Assembly (NCBI GenBank): GCA_030522415.1
Contig: CM060107.1
Location: 51,204,807-51,268,806, forward strand
Direction of reading: 5' to 3'
Length of the DNA stretch: 64,000 bases
DNA from: Channallabes apus
Taxonomy: Eukaryota > Chordata > Actinopteri > Siluriformes > Clariidae
Positions 1-11,460 of this stretch are shown piece by piece; the first letter of the stretch is position 1, and every line of letters starts with the position of its first letter. Under the pieces are notes generated by a model, which saw nothing but the letters and a program-made list of their open reading frames with translations, did not search any database and was not told where the DNA came from. The position numbers and the translations under genes were made by a program.

Positions 1-600
1 TTCTTGCAGACCTTACCAGTTTAGTTAATTTTTCACGTCACTACATGTGAAAAATTAAAAGACCCCCCCCCCCATCCAGCCATTAATGATGTAAACAAAT
101 TTGTACAAACATGAAAAAGGCTCTACAGTGTATTTTGGCATAATCAATAGAGCAATCTACATAATGCTATAATAAATGACCGTTAAATAATTTAATGATG
201 TTCTGCTGAGCCCTAAATGAATGATAATGAAACCGATAACAACACTACCATCATAAACAGAAATTAAAATGATGCTACTGACTATTACGAACAATTACAG
301 AGGTGTTAACAATATGAGAAAGACCTCATTATGCTCTCCTGTGTTTTTGGTACAGTATTTGTTGTTCTTGTTTTTTTGTGATTTGAGTAAATTTTGACTG
401 AAATAAAGCTGCTCACTTTGCACGCACTTTCACTTTGCAAAAGGCAGCGTTTATTTAGCGAGTATACAGTATATGTCAGTTTAGTGAAACTAAAGCGGCC
501 AAACAGTTGATTTTACATTTTGTATGGTTTGCAAAAGCTGTGCCTTTTAGAAAGTAGAATGTGTGCAATGTGAGCAGCTTTAATACATTCATGGACACAA
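1..600. other. AT-rich non-coding sequence, no gene seen
   Basis: No open frame here has recognisable protein similarity. The sequence is AT-rich with a C-run at about 62-73. I see no splice-flanked exon and no repeat copied elsewhere in the window. Confidence 0.5.
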
Positions 601-905
601 TAGAACGCGCCCCAGGGACTTCAAAGTCATGAATGGTATTCCGCCCTTTGATCACAGTGGCAAGGACAGCCGCGAGCACGCGCAAATTTGCCTGCCGCCA
701 CCGCTCATGTGCCTGTGCCCGCATCCCAGTGGGGCATTGCCCACCAGACCTGCACGTGCACACCTTTCCTTCCCGTTTCCCTTCATTCCTCCTTTAACCC
801 TTTCCTTCCCCACATAAATAAAATTACCCCTTTACTGTAAGACCTCGCCTCATGAACGTGTTTGTTGTTGCCGCCCGTGTGCCAAACCCGTTACAAAATA
901 CATGA
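600..905. repeat. Dispersed repeat, copy 1
   Basis: The start of this stretch (gaatggtattccgccctttg onward) recurs at about 33395-33490. Its pyrimidine-rich second half resembles, in reverse orientation, the purine-rich stretch at about 38500-38640. Both contexts end close to a 'gttaca' boundary. The copies identify it as an interspersed repeat, but I could not define ends or a family. Confidence 0.5.
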
Positions 906-1029
906 ACATATTTGACACCCCTGTGCAGTGTGCATTTAAAACCACAATGCAGGACATGAACAATTTTAACATGTGTGTGTTAAAATCATATTTTTCTGTG
1001 CAACATTGTAATAAAAGCCCTTCTATAAC

Positions 1030-2025
1030 ATTATGTGCCTGAATTGTTTGCCTAAAATGCTTAAAAATGTCCACCCTGACATTTGTACACTTGATTTTGA
1101 GAATGTAAATATTATTTTGCTGTCACAACCAGAATTGTGTAGCAAGCACAATGATGTAGGGGTTAGCACTGTCGCCTTGCACTGCCAGGGTCTGGGTTTT
1201 AAACTGCTTTTTAAAATCCACACACAAATGGGTTTTTTTTTCAGTGAAAATATTTATTGAGAAGCAATAAGTGTTAGACAGTCTATCTGTTGGTCAGCCA
1301 CAAAAGAAGAGAAGAAGAGAAGAAAGAGGAAATACTAATCGAAATGCCCAGAGGCCCCAAAAGAAGGGCTTTTAACATGAGCCCTGGAGGAGGGGGGGAG
1401 GGGGGATCTACAACTAACTATACAAAATTATTGTGAAATATGTCAAATTTTAAAAAGCAGTTTTATTAACAAGATATAAGCTTAATTAAATAAGCTTGGA
1501 GCCATCAAAACAAAACAGATACATTTAAACATGCAGTTAATTGTTTGTCTAAAACATTGAAAAATGTCCCATCTGACATTTGAATGTTTGATTTTGAGAA
1601 TTAAAATATTATTTTGCTGTGTTTATGAAAATAATGCATGGAACCATGCTGATGTCCAAGTCGTGAATAGATTTTGATGTGTTTTAATGGGTTTTGCTGA
1701 TTTGATTTAGGTCTGTATTCATCAATTAGTATAAAAGTACTTTCAATAGTTTCTTAACAGTAAAATCTGAATACTTATGTAGCAATGCAACTTCTACTGT
1801 ATCTCTTCTAACTCCCAGCTAGTGTAATTAAATGAGGCTTTCACAGAATTGCTGAATTAATTCACTGTTGTTTATGATAAAAAGTACAGTATCCCAAACA
1901 GCATTTACATATTTAATGTTTTTTCCTTAGATTCAATAGTTTCCTGTATGCTTTGTGAAAAAATTATAGGTTTTAACCATAATTGTTACAACAACGATTG
2001 TGTAGCAAGCACAATGGTGTAGTGC
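1030..2025. repeat. Dispersed repeat block, homologous to 33500-33860
   Basis: Roughly 1550-2020 matches about 33510-33840 over several hundred bases, including the phrases 'gtattcatcaattagtataa' and 'tttcacagaattgctgaat'. The stretch 1030-1160 repeats the beginning of the same block, so a partial tandem copy exists locally. Both long copies lead into an 'attgtgtag' segment followed by a SINE-like 'ggtgtagtg' head. It may be a transposon or an old segmental duplication; the family is not recognised. Confidence 0.6.
1235..1500. repeat. Interspersed repeat, copy 1 of 2 (partner 4945-5215)
   Basis: The stretch from 'gagaagcaataagtgttaga' through 'aagcttaattaaat' is matched at about 4945-5215 with small indels in a purine-rich centre. 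Each copy opens with a pyrimidine tract and 'cag', which resembles a splice acceptor, but every frame through it has stops. I therefore call it a repeat and not an exon. Confidence 0.6.
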
Positions 2026-2560
2026 AGTGGTTCTTAAAGTGTGCGGCGGCCCCACTAGTGGGGAATACAGACATGACAGGTGGGGTGCAATGAACGGGAG
2101 GGAATTAGTGGAAAATAATAGGAAGGTAACTATTCTAATTCATGCTTTTCTTTATTGACAATAAAGATTGGACACTCGAAACTAAACAATCACACGCAAA
2201 GAAATGCATCATTAATACACGTAAATTAAAATAACATCAGAGTAAAAGTGGAACCATAGTGCGACAATAACGGTTTAATGTCGGCATGTTACTGTAATTG
2301 CAGAGGAACAATATATAAGGAAACATTCGGTATTATATACGTAATTTAATTTATTCCAATGTGTATGCTGATGTTTCTGTATTTTTGTAAAAAAAATTAT
2401 ATTTTAATCAGGCAGTACTAGTCTGGCATTTCTAGTTTCCAGTGCGGCAACAAAGTTGCTTTTTGATCCTTCATGCACTGAACAAAATGGAAGATCCATA
2501 TCATTCTACGCTTTTTGTTGGTGTGCGGCATTTTGCGATGATCCCTAAATCAATGTTGCT
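2026..2560. mobile_element. Possible hAT-like element fragment
   Basis: It begins with 'cagtggttcttaaagtgtgc', which resembles hAT terminal inverted repeats of the CAGTGGTTCTCAAA type. The matching right terminus was not found, and no transposase frame is visible. The fragment call rests on the left end alone. A separate ACGGTA-type MITE motif lies at about 2943-2990. Confidence 0.35.
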
Positions 2561-3532
2561 CTGTAGAGAATAACGATGTTTATGCTTTTAAACATATATC
2601 ATTTAAGGCGGATGTAGCTTAAAGCCAGTGTAGAGAGGAAATATATCTTATTTGCTGATTTATTTACGCAGCTATTGAATTCAGAGATGCGAATATGCGA
2701 ATATCAAACTAACTTTACCGCGGACACAAACCGGGTCAGTAGCGTACTGTATGTAGTGGGCATAATAACGTCAATGGATACATTTGTTACATGGACCACA
2801 AAAAAGCAGGCGATTCAGCACGATCAGCCTAATCAACCAAAAAGCCAGCCGAAAGGAAAACATGATGAATCCTGTGTTGTGCTTTGATTCATGGTGGGGG
2901 CAGAAGAGAGACCCGTGTGTGTTTTGTGTCTTAAACCGCTGGCATTTTTTACGGTAGAGTTCTGGCAACCACAGATGCCGTTTTTTTCTTATCATAATGT
3001 GGCGTGGGCGGGGCGGCGGCTGACGACCATCATGCCTTGCGAGAGGGGGGTTCTATGTGTTCAGCGTGTTGGGGAAGTCTAGTTAGGGTAGTTGCTTCGG
3101 CCAGGTTTGTGTGTTAGAAGTTAGGTGTTACTTCATGTTAACCGTGCTCCAGTTCATGCTTAAGGCTGAATTGTGTGGTTCTTGAAGTGAATGTGTTTCC
3201 AGTGACTGTGTGGTGAAATAAGCTCTTTTCAGCGGTAAAACGCTACAATAAAATTTACGATTTCTTTTTTACAATGTATGCAGCTATGCCATAGTATATT
3301 AGAAATAAAAATTACATGTTAAATTTGTCATCAGACTATATTATGAAATTAACAGGAATGATAAAAACCACGGACACTTTAGATTAAAATTTTTTTATAG
3401 TGCAACATGTAATTCTGTATATCTTTAAATCGTTTTTAATCATGACTGTTTGACTTAAAATATCACTTTTATAATTTTGTCATACTTCCATCTACATTTA
3501 ATATGAGGATTTTGCCTCAGTGGAATGGAGAT

Positions 3533-4116
3533 CTTATGGCGCTTTTCCACTGCATAGTACGCACGACACAGTTCAGTTCAACTCACTTTTGGGGGGTTTT
3601 CCACTGGGAAGAGTACCTGGTACCTGGTCCTTTTTTTAGTACCACCTCAGCCGAGGTTCCAAGCGCGCCGAACCGTTTCCAAAACGTGACGTGTAAACTC
3701 TGCTGGTCACTGATTGGCCGGAGAAAATCGTCATTACTGCGTCACTGAACTTGCGACACGAGACACAACAGAACCGCTATATTTAGAACAGCCAGAGAAG
3801 GATCGCACGCACCTTTTTGTATTAACCGTCGGCCTCTTTTGAAACAAACTCCTTCGTCTCGCTGTTAAAAACATCCACATGCCGAGAATGAAGAACACCA
3901 TGCCGTCGATATGCTCCATTGTTGTGTGTTTGTTTGTTTATGATGACGTCACAGCAGTAGCGGCGCCGCAACTAAAACGACACGTGAATAATCCCGCCCA
4001 CTCTAAAGCGTTACTAAACTGCAGTGGAAGCGCAAACCGAGCCGAACTGAGCCGAACCGAAGTGAGCTGTACTGAACCGTGCCGTGCCGTACTATGCAGT
4101 GGAAAAGAGGCATAAG
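3533..4116. mobile_element. MITE with perfect-like terminal inverted repeats
   Basis: The left end (about 3533-3561, 'cttttccactgcatagtac' in its core) is the reverse complement of the right end (about 4088-4116). The interior is GC-rich with 'gccgaaccga/gccgaactga' repeats and no transposase. Length is about 584 bp. This is a common kind of non-autonomous DNA transposon in fish. The flanking TTA/TAA are inverted rather than direct, so I cannot name the superfamily from the target site. Confidence 0.75.
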
Positions 4117-4129
4117 ATTCACATCTGTT

Positions 4130-4740
4130 TCATTTATGATATTCTTTATATTACTTATTATTCTTGAGCTGTGTTTATGTTTAGTGTTAATAAATGTCAT
4201 AATCTGCGTTCATAATAATCTGTACACTTTTTTTTTTGGGGGGGGGGGGTTAAAAACACAATTGTAACATTTGCTTGTGTGCTTAAGGTAAATTACTTAA
4301 TGGATGTTTAAGTTACAAAATGGATACCTTAGTTTGTTTTACAGATGAGTACAGAACTTCCTAGCTCTAGACTTTATCTCAAACTCTTCATTAACATACA
4401 TCATTTAAACGTATGTGTGCCTCTACATACCCTGACCCAGTGATTTAGGACAGGGGGTTGTCTGGGGTTCTGCTGACTCTATCCAGGGGGATACAGGAAG
4501 TGTTCCACCACAAAGTGCAGCTTTTACCTGGTTGAAAGTAAACTGACATGGTGTCTTTCACGCTATTTTTAGTGATGTCAGGTCAAGCTGGTGATGTCTT
4601 AACTAATGTGCACAAACTCACACTGATAATATCCTGACAGTCCTATAAACTGCCTCACGTCCTTTTGGACCTGGGTCCTGTACTGGACACAACTGCTTTC
4701 TAAAACCCACACGAAAATGGACCATTTGATGGAATGTGAT
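4130..4740 (+). repeat. Duplicated downstream block, copy 1 of 3
   Basis: It starts at 'attcttgagctgtgtttatg' and continues through a G-run, 'aaattacttaatg', 'tttaggacaggg' and 'gtgcacaaactcacactga'. The same landmarks occur in the same order at about 18040-18870, and the first part also at about 10255-10500. The 9890-10640 copy lies just downstream of receptor gene A, so this block is probably the 3' flank of a lost receptor unit. No coding exon is intact here. Confidence 0.6.
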
Positions 4741-4944
4741 GCGTGTATTAATAATTAATCTCCAATTAAAACCTTATTAGGCTTACTGTATGCAAGGCTC
4801 TGTATACTTTTATACTTTTTGATTTTTAATATATCACATGTTAATATATTAAAAGTAAATGTACTGTACTGGATGTTTAGCAAATTAAAATTAGTTTATC
4901 ACTTGCAGTAAAATTAAGTATGCGTGAATATGCTTGATTTTTTT

Positions 4945-5215
4945 TCAGACCTAAAAGAGGAAAATATTTAGCGAGAAGCAATAAGTGTTAGACAGTCTGT
5001 CTGCTGGTCAGCCACAAAAAAAAAGAAGAAGAATAGAAGAAAGAGGAAATACTAATCGGAGGCCCCAAAGGAAGTGCGAGTGCTTTGAACATGAGGCTCA
5101 GGGGGTTTGGGGGAACAGGGGAACTTACAACTAACTATACAATAATTATTGTCAAATATGTCACTTATTTTTTTAAAAAGTTTTATTTAAGCTTAATTAA
5201 ATCAGCTTGGAGTTT
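4945..5215. repeat. Interspersed repeat, copy 2 of 2 (partner 1235-1500)
   Basis: Matches 1235-1500 from 'gagaagcaataagtgttaga' to 'aagcttaattaaatcagctt'. It runs straight into a SINE-type tail (gtttgcatgttctccccgtg) at about 5210-5261 that is cut by the Tc1-like element at the TA of 5262-5263. Confidence 0.6.
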
Positions 5216-5263
5216 GCATGTTCTCCCCGTGCTTGGTGGGTTTCCTCCCACAGTCCAAAGATA

Positions 5264-6877
5264 CAGTGGTGTGAAAAACTATTTGCCCCCCTCCTGATTT
5301 CTTATTCTTTTGCATGTTTGTCACACAAAATGTTTCTGATCATCAAACACATTTAACTATTAGTCAAAGATAAAACAAGTAAACACAAAATGCAGTTTTT
5401 AAATGAGGGGTTTTATTATTTAGGGAGAAAAAAAATCCAAACCGACATGGCCCTGTGTGAAAAAGTAATTGCCCCCTGAACCTAATAACTGGTTGGGCCA
5501 CCCTTAGCAGCAATAACTGCAATCAAGCGTTTGCGATAACTTGCAACAAGTCTTTTACAGCGCTCTGGAGGAATTTTGGCCCACTCATCTTTGCAGAATT
5601 GTTGTAATTCAGCTTTATTTGAGGGTTTTCTGAACCTCCTTTTTAAGGTCATGCCACAACATCTCAACAGGATTCAGGTCAGGACTTTGACTAGGCCACT
5701 CCAAAGTCTTCATTTTGTTTTTCTTCAGCCATTCAGAGGTGGATTTGCTGGTGTGTTTTGGGTCATTGTCCTGCTGCAGCACCCAAGATCGCTTCAGCTT
5801 GAGTTGACGAACAGATGTCCGGACATTCTCCTTCAGGATTTTTTGGTAGACAGTAGAATTCATGGTTCCATCTATCACAGCAAGCCTTCCAGGTCCTGAA
5901 GCAGCAAAACAACCCCAGACCATCACACTACCACCACCATATTTTACTGTTGGTATGATGTTCTTTTTCTGAAATGCTGTGTTACTTTTACGTCAGATGT
6001 AACGGGACACGCACCTTCCAAAAAGTTAAACTTTTGTCTCGTCGGTCCACAAGGTATTTTCCCAAAAGTCTTGGCAATCATTGAGATGTTTTTTAGCAAA
6101 ATTGAGACGAGCCTTAATGTTCTTTTTGCTTAAAAGTGGTTTGCGCCTTGGAAATCTGCCATGCAGGCCGTTTTTGCCCAGTCTCTTTCTTATGGTGGAG
6201 TCGTGAACACTGACCTTAATTGAGGCAAGTGAGGCCTGCAGTTCTTTAGATGTTGTCCTGGGGTCTTTTGTGGCCTCTCGGATGAGTTGTCTCTGCGCTC
6301 TTGGGGTAATTTTGGTCGGCCGGCCACTCCTGGGAAGGTTCACCACTGTTCCATGTTTTTGCCATTTGTGGATAATGGCTCTCACTGTGGTTCGCTGGAG
6401 TCCCAAAGCTTTAGAAATGGCTTTATAACCTTTACCAGACTGATAGATCTCAATTACTTTTGTTCTCATTTGTTCCTGAATTTCTTTGGATCTTGGCATG
6501 ATGTCTAGCTTTTGAGGTGCTTTTGGTCTACTTCTCTGTGTCAGGTAGCTCCTATTTAAGTGATTTCTTGATTGAAACAGGTGTGGCAGTAATCAGGCCT
6601 GGGGGTGACTACAGAAATTGAACTCAGGTGTGATAAACCACAGTTAAGTTATTTTTTAACAAGGGGGGCAATCACTTTTTCACACAGGGCCATGTAGATT
6701 TGGAGTTTTTTTCTCCCTTAATAACGTAAACCTTCATTTAAAAACTGCATTTTGTGTTCAATTATGTCATCTTTGACTAATAGTTAACGGTTTTTGATGA
6801 GCAGAAACATTTAAGTGTGACAAACATGCAAAAGAATAAGAAATCAGGAAGGGGGCAAATAGTTTTTCACACCACTG
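5264..6877 (-). mobile_element. Tc1/mariner-like transposon with IR/DR-type ends
   Basis: The element is bounded by TA at 5262-5263 and 6878-6879, and both termini start CAGTGGTGTGAAAAACTATT. The inverted repeats are long, roughly 200 bp each. A related inner motif (gtgtgaaaaagtaattgccc at 5456 and its counterpart near 6665) gives the IR/DR layout seen in fish Tc1 elements such as the salmonid and Sleeping Beauty type. Total length is about 1.61 kb. The transposase inside is broken, so the copy cannot move by itself. Confidence 0.93.
5482..6499 (-). pseudogene. Tc1-like transposase, inactivated
   Basis: The N-terminal part (6499 down to 6026) reads MPRSKEIQEQMRTKVIEIYQ and carries the paired helix-turn-helix DNA-binding region with the GRP linker (SGRPTK). 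It ends at TDETKV, just after the first catalytic Asp, where an extra T makes a stop. The frame reopens at 5926 (MMVWGCFAAS) with the second Asp in QQDNDPKHTSK and the third acidic residue in SPDLNPVEMLWHDL. A second frameshift near 5640 moves the C-terminus (LIAVIAAKGGPTSY) to another frame. Catalytic DDE residues are visible, but the gene is a relic. Confidence 0.9.
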
Positions 6878-6949
6878 TAGTTAGTAGATGATCATACATA
6901 GAGTGTTTATTAGTTCATTTTTCATGACAAATTTATGGTTTATGGATTC

Positions 6950-6952
<3 letters not shown>

Positions 6953-6992
<40 letters not shown>

Positions 6993-7050
6993 GTGTGTGT
7001 GCGTGTGTGTGTGTGTGTGTGCGTGTGTGTGTGTGTGTGTGCGTGCGTGC
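6953..7050. repeat. (GT)n microsatellite with GC interruptions
   Basis: Almost pure GT dinucleotides interrupted by several 'gcgtg' units. The open frames over it (poly Val-Cys or Thr-His) are repeat artefacts. Confidence 0.95.
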
Positions 7051-7097
7051 ATCTCTCATTGTGTGTGTCTTTAAGAATAAGTAAGTCCCCTGATCAA

Positions 7098-7212
7098 CCA
7101 TGTGATCTAGTGTCTTTGTCACGACTCAAACCTCACAAACTGTTCCAAAGTATAATTGTGCCGCACACACACTGAAGTGTCATTTCCTTACTGTTGTTTT
7201 GAATCAGTAAGA
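7098..7212 (+). promoter_or_regulatory. Conserved proximal upstream region of receptor gene A
   Basis: About 115 bp before the ATG lies 'catgtgatctagtgtctttg', which is matched at the same distance upstream of gene B ('catgtgatccagtggctttg' at about 25016). A shared 'gtcattt' and an A-rich stretch sit nearer the ATG. No TATA box is obvious. The conservation suggests a shared promoter or 5' UTR inherited through gene duplication. Confidence 0.5.
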
Positions 7213-8098
7213 ATGCAGGCGTGTTTTTATCTTTTCATCTTCCTTTGCATTGCTGAAGGTAAGTCAGATTTTCTGTCCTCACTGATTCTGAAATCCTTCA
7301 AATATTCTCTAATCTTATAATAGACTTTATTTAGTTTAGTGTGTTGATCTTGTGTTGCTCATCTAGTGTGTACACACACATGTACATACAATATGTACAA
7401 AAATTATATATATATTTATTTATGTGATTGATTTTACCTACAAACATGCAATTCATGCTGTAAGCCACCATCTAGTTTTGGTCATTAATGTGTTTATTTA
7501 TGGTGCTGTAATCTCAGGTTCTCAGTGTATAAATAAATGAGTTATGAATGGTGCAGGCTGATATTATAAACACCTGGATTCAAAATAAACCTGATAAACT
7601 CGTTTTGTCCTGTACAGGTTGTATCGTGAGCAATAAACAAGTTGATATGACAAAATCATCAGGAGAGTCTGTAGAGCTGTCGTGCTCCTGCGATGATCCA
7701 CAGAATAAAGCAGACTGTTTTAGCTGGTCATATAGAAACAAGGATGCTGTTACTTTTACTGACACTATCTATCCCACTGATGTGACTAAGCGTTACAGCG
7801 GTCGAGTTCAGCGGGTTAATGGTAATGATCCAGGAAACTTTACTATAACCATCTCACACCTGACTGTAGAGGATGCAGGAGATTATCAGTGTCAGGTTAT
7901 TAATACTGGCTTTATTACTGTCCACCTCAAAGTAACGGGTAAAGTAAATGTTTTGTTGTCTCTTGTTACTCTAATCTCGAAATTTTGCTAATTTCTGCAC
8001 AATTGTTGAAGTTTATTAACAAGTAATTTTGTCCTAAACACTGATGTGTTAATATACTGACAATAATGATTCATGTAGTGTTTATAACATCTCACAAT

Positions 8099-8166
<68 letters not shown>

Positions 8167-8270
8167 TGAATATGATTTATAAACACACATTTACATCACT
8201 AATTACTATACATTTACTGAAACAGGACCTAATCAGGAACAAAGCACAGACATCCTAAAATCAGGTAAAT

Positions 8271-8340
<70 letters not shown>

Positions 8341-9648
8341 AAGAGTAAACTTTACAGCAGAGACACCAGTGAAACTAAAATGAACAGTAAATCAATTAGA
8401 CACAGACTAATTGCACTACTTGTTAGTTAAGACAACATGATGGTGGTGAAGTGCATGATGGGAACTGAAGTTTTAACATCCTATTTAAAGTCCTATTGAA
8501 ACACAACAAAAATCAACACCACAAAAACAAACAAACAAAAACTGGCAAATTCATATTAATAATAAAAAAAAAATAAGATTGAGCTATAATTTAGATGATG
8601 CAGTGCTCTAGACCAGTGGCGCTGTTACAGTAGGTCTGATCATTCAGGCTTTAGCCTTACTTATTTTATTTGAGCTGGAGGTAATTTATAGCAAAGCATA
8701 AGACAGACTTAGAGAGAGTTACACTTGGAGTCCAAGAGAGGGGACGGGGAAGAATGAAGAGCCAACATTCAAAGCTAGAACATACATGCATCCAGATGTT
8801 AGGAAAAGCTCAAGTCATAGAAATCAATCTATAGCTTACTCTGCTATTTCAGTAACATAATTAAGCCATGCTCATAGTGCAGTGGATGAACTGTGGGTGT
8901 GTATACAAACTGCTGGACACTGGACCTCCAGGACTGGGGTTGAAGACCCTGTACTACAGATGTCTTTTTGACTCTATGCCCAGCCGCATCCAGTTGGTTT
9001 TAAACGACGTAATTTGATTATGTTATTAAAGCATTGAATTTCACTTGTGTCTCAAAAGATGCCAGAATCTTAAGAAAAAACAAAAATTACAGGTATTAAT
9101 GTAGAGGTGTAGAGGTTAGCACTGTCGCCTTGCACCTCCAGGGTCCGGGTCTGATTCCGGACCAGACTCAATTCCTGTCTCTGTGTGCATGGAGTTCGTC
9201 CCCGTGCATGTTCTCCCCGTGCTTGGTGGGTTTCTTCCGGGTACTCTGGTTTCTTCCCACAGTTAAAAGAAATGCAGGTTAGGCTAATTAGCGTTCCCAA
9301 ATTGTCTGTAGTGTATGAGTGAGTGTGTGTGCCCTGCGATGGACTGGCATCATGTCCAGGGAGTACCCTACAGTACCTCGTGCCCTATGTCTCCTGCGAT
9401 AAGCTCCAGGTCCCCGTGACCCTGAATACAGGATAAAGCAGTATAGAAGATGAGTGAGTGAATAATTGCACCTGTTCAACTAATCTAGAAGTATTGTTTA
9501 ACCTCTACATTTTTCTGTAAAAATGTAAATCCCCCAAAAAACTAACAAAAACAATGTTATTGCAATTCTTTCAGAGTCTCTTCCCCTCGTCCCCTTCGCT
9601 TTGGTGACTATAATCTTTCTGCACATCATCATGGCTGTGGTCTATTAA
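7213..9648 (+). CDS. Receptor gene A: single V-domain receptor with no cytoplasmic tail
   Basis: Exons inferred from splice sites and phase: 7213-7258 (signal peptide MQACFYLFIFLCIAEG), 7618-7938 (V domain), 8226-8264 (13-residue stalk GPNQEQSTDILKS), 9575-9648 (hydrophobic end, then TAA). The spliced frame is 480 nt, 159 residues. All internal junctions are phase 1. The V domain has Cys at its first residue, a CSC pair after strand B, the core Trp in FSWSYR, an N-glycosylation site (NFT) in GNFTITISHLTVEDAGDY, and YQC; there is also an extra Cys before the Trp, giving an odd count of five. The last exon reads ESLPLVPFALVTIIFLHIIM plus AVVY and stops, so it is either a tail-less membrane protein or a GPI-anchor signal. 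It has no J-like FGxG. The V domain is about 80% identical to gene B by my alignment. DICP/CD300-like identity is inference. Confidence 0.78.
8101..8338. repeat. (GT)n and (CA)n(TA)n microsatellites flanking stalk exon of gene A
   Basis: A GT tract at about 8103-8164 lies just before, and a CA tract running into TA at about 8274-8338 just after, the 39-bp stalk exon (8226-8264). Together they form an inverted GT/CA pair around the exon. Confidence 0.95.
8340..9100. other. Intron of gene A, no other feature recognised
   Basis: AT-rich intron sequence with short A-runs. I see no splice-flanked frame or repeat copy here before the SINE at about 9105. Confidence 0.5.
9105..9457 (+). mobile_element. 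tRNA-derived SINE (teleost type)
   Basis: The head 'gaggttagcactgtcgcctt' resembles a tRNA A box and 'gggtctgattcc' is a decayed B box. The body has the landmarks 'gttctccccgtgcttggtgg', 'cctgcgatggactggca' and 'ggataaagcagtatagaaga', shared with the copies at 29012, 33846, 35005, 36598, 51373 and 57557. It lies in the last intron of gene A. This matches the tRNA-SINE families known from catfishes and other fish (Mermaid-like); the exact name is not certain. Confidence 0.85.
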
Positions 9649-9889
9649 ATAGAGAGGTACAAACAGTATTCATACAGTATTATTCAGCAGCTCTAATTAT
9701 ATGAAATGTGTTTGTGTGTGTTCAGTAATTATACACTTTGCTCTTTTCTGTCAGATTTTTTGTAGAGTTTCCTACAGCACAGCTGATGAAGTAGGAACAC
9801 AGTAACGTGTAAAGCCGTATAGACGATGAGAGATTTGTTCTTAATTACAGAATATTATTTTTACTAAACTGTATTGTGTATTGGACCTT

Positions 9890-10640
9890 CTTCTGTGTGG
9901 TGTTGCCGGGGAGTTTTATGGTGATATGACATTACACTTTCTCACACTTCATCTTTACAGGTGTCTAAGTCTAGTCTTTGACCAGGGCCCGTATTTACTA
10001 AGTGTCTTAGAGTAGGAAATCACTCTTAAGCAGACAAAAATCCACTTAAACCTCTTGTAAGAGCTATTTCTCAATATCATTCTTACCTCCACCAAAGTAT
10101 AGTAGAACTATGGAGGTGTTCCAACTGGTTAGTAATAGCAAGAAAATTGTGTTCATGCAGAGACACATACAGTATGGATCGGATTTGTTTTTTGTAACAT
10201 TGAGTGATTACGGCTCCTCGGTTTACTTTGGTCTCATCGTGCATTTTTTTCCTTTATATTCTTGAGCTGTGTTTATGTTTACTGTTAATAAATGTCATAA
10301 ACTGCATTCATAACAATCTGTATAAGTTTTTTTTGTGGGGGGGGGGGGGGGAGTAAGAGTACGAGATTAAAAACAATTGCAACATTTGTTTGTGTGTGCT
10401 TAAGTTAAATTACTTAATGATGGTTTAAGTTACCATTATGGATACACTAGTTTTTTTAGATATGTTCAGAACCCAGAGCCCTACATTTAAATGAAAGTCC
10501 AAAACACGTACCTAGGTTTCTAGTGTGTATTTTCAGTTCAGTCTAGAATGTATCCCTAAAGGTTTTTGAAACATGCTTGAAAGTTCTAGCTCTTGATTTA
10601 AAATCCAGGATCTGTTGTTCTAGATTTTGAGTCAAATCCG
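9890..10640 (+). repeat. Duplicated downstream block, copy 2 of 3 (3' flank of gene A)
   Basis: From 'gttttatggtgatatgacat' through 'gtctagtctttg', 'tttactttggtctcatcgtg', 'attcttgagctgtgtttatg', a G-run and 'cccagagccctacattt'. The same series, in order, appears at about 17820-18290, and its second half at about 4130-4330. It directly follows gene A, so it marks the distal 3' UTR or flank of a receptor unit that was duplicated. Confidence 0.65.
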
Positions 10641-11460
10641 GTTCCGCTAGATACATGTTTTTATCATCATGCCCCAATACCGCTAACTTTGGTTCCCTTT
10701 CAAAGGCTTTCTCTCGATGCTGCGTGAAAACGCTATGGGAACCATTTTGTCATGTTGCCGGTTGTGAAGCATGTGTGCAAACGCCAAATTTTTGGCTATA
10801 TATAACCTCGGTCAGGTGATGTCATCTGATTAGACGCAGGTGGAGGTTATAAATACTACTGAGCCGGCGACAAACCTCAGATCATTTGTCTTCACTTTGA
10901 CCTTGTTGTGAGCGTGTCTGTGTTTAAACCAGCAAAATAAGAAGTGTTTAACTCACCGATATCGGTGAGTTTTAAACAAGATGTCCCTCCGTGTGTGATA
11001 ATCCATATCGGAGGGCGAACTTTACTGCTTCGATTAAAAAGTGATAAAAAGTTACTTCTGTCGGGTGGCCGGGGGGGCGGAGCCTCAACGACACGCTCCC
11101 CCCCCCAGCTTTCTCCATATCAGTTAACACTTTCATGGAGTAAGCTGTATTAATCCTGTGTTTTCCTGCGATTGACTTATTTAGTTGTTTAAATATAGTT
11201 TATGTGGAATCGCAGAGTTATATGATGTAGCCCAGATAGAAGAGACGCTTCAAAAGCTATCTCTCTCTTGGGACATCATCCTTCCTGAAAAGCTAATACT
11301 TCCTTTCAAGCTGTGTTGACTTTCATCTTCCCTGAAGGGAAAAGCTTTTCAGGCAGCAGGTCAGGTTGGTGCTCCTTTGCACACCATGGCGGTTTTGCAG
11401 GCCTACCACGCTACCTGCTGAGAGACTTGAGCACTGGTGGGGCTCTTCAGATAGGGCGTA

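Noticed and set aside
1235..1380. Exon encoding a Lys/Arg-rich tail
   Set aside because: The acceptor-like start is followed by stops in all frames, and the same block is repeated at 4945 with different indels. It behaves as a repeat.
6888..7175. Open frames encoding Val-Cys or Thr-His repeats
   Set aside because: They follow the GT microsatellite in both strands and have no non-repetitive coding content. The same holds for frames at 26664-27238.
7618..7938. NITR or antigen-receptor V gene
   Set aside because: After the final Y-x-C the domain runs to a splice donor with no FGxG J-like strand and no recombination signal sequence. The exon plan also differs.
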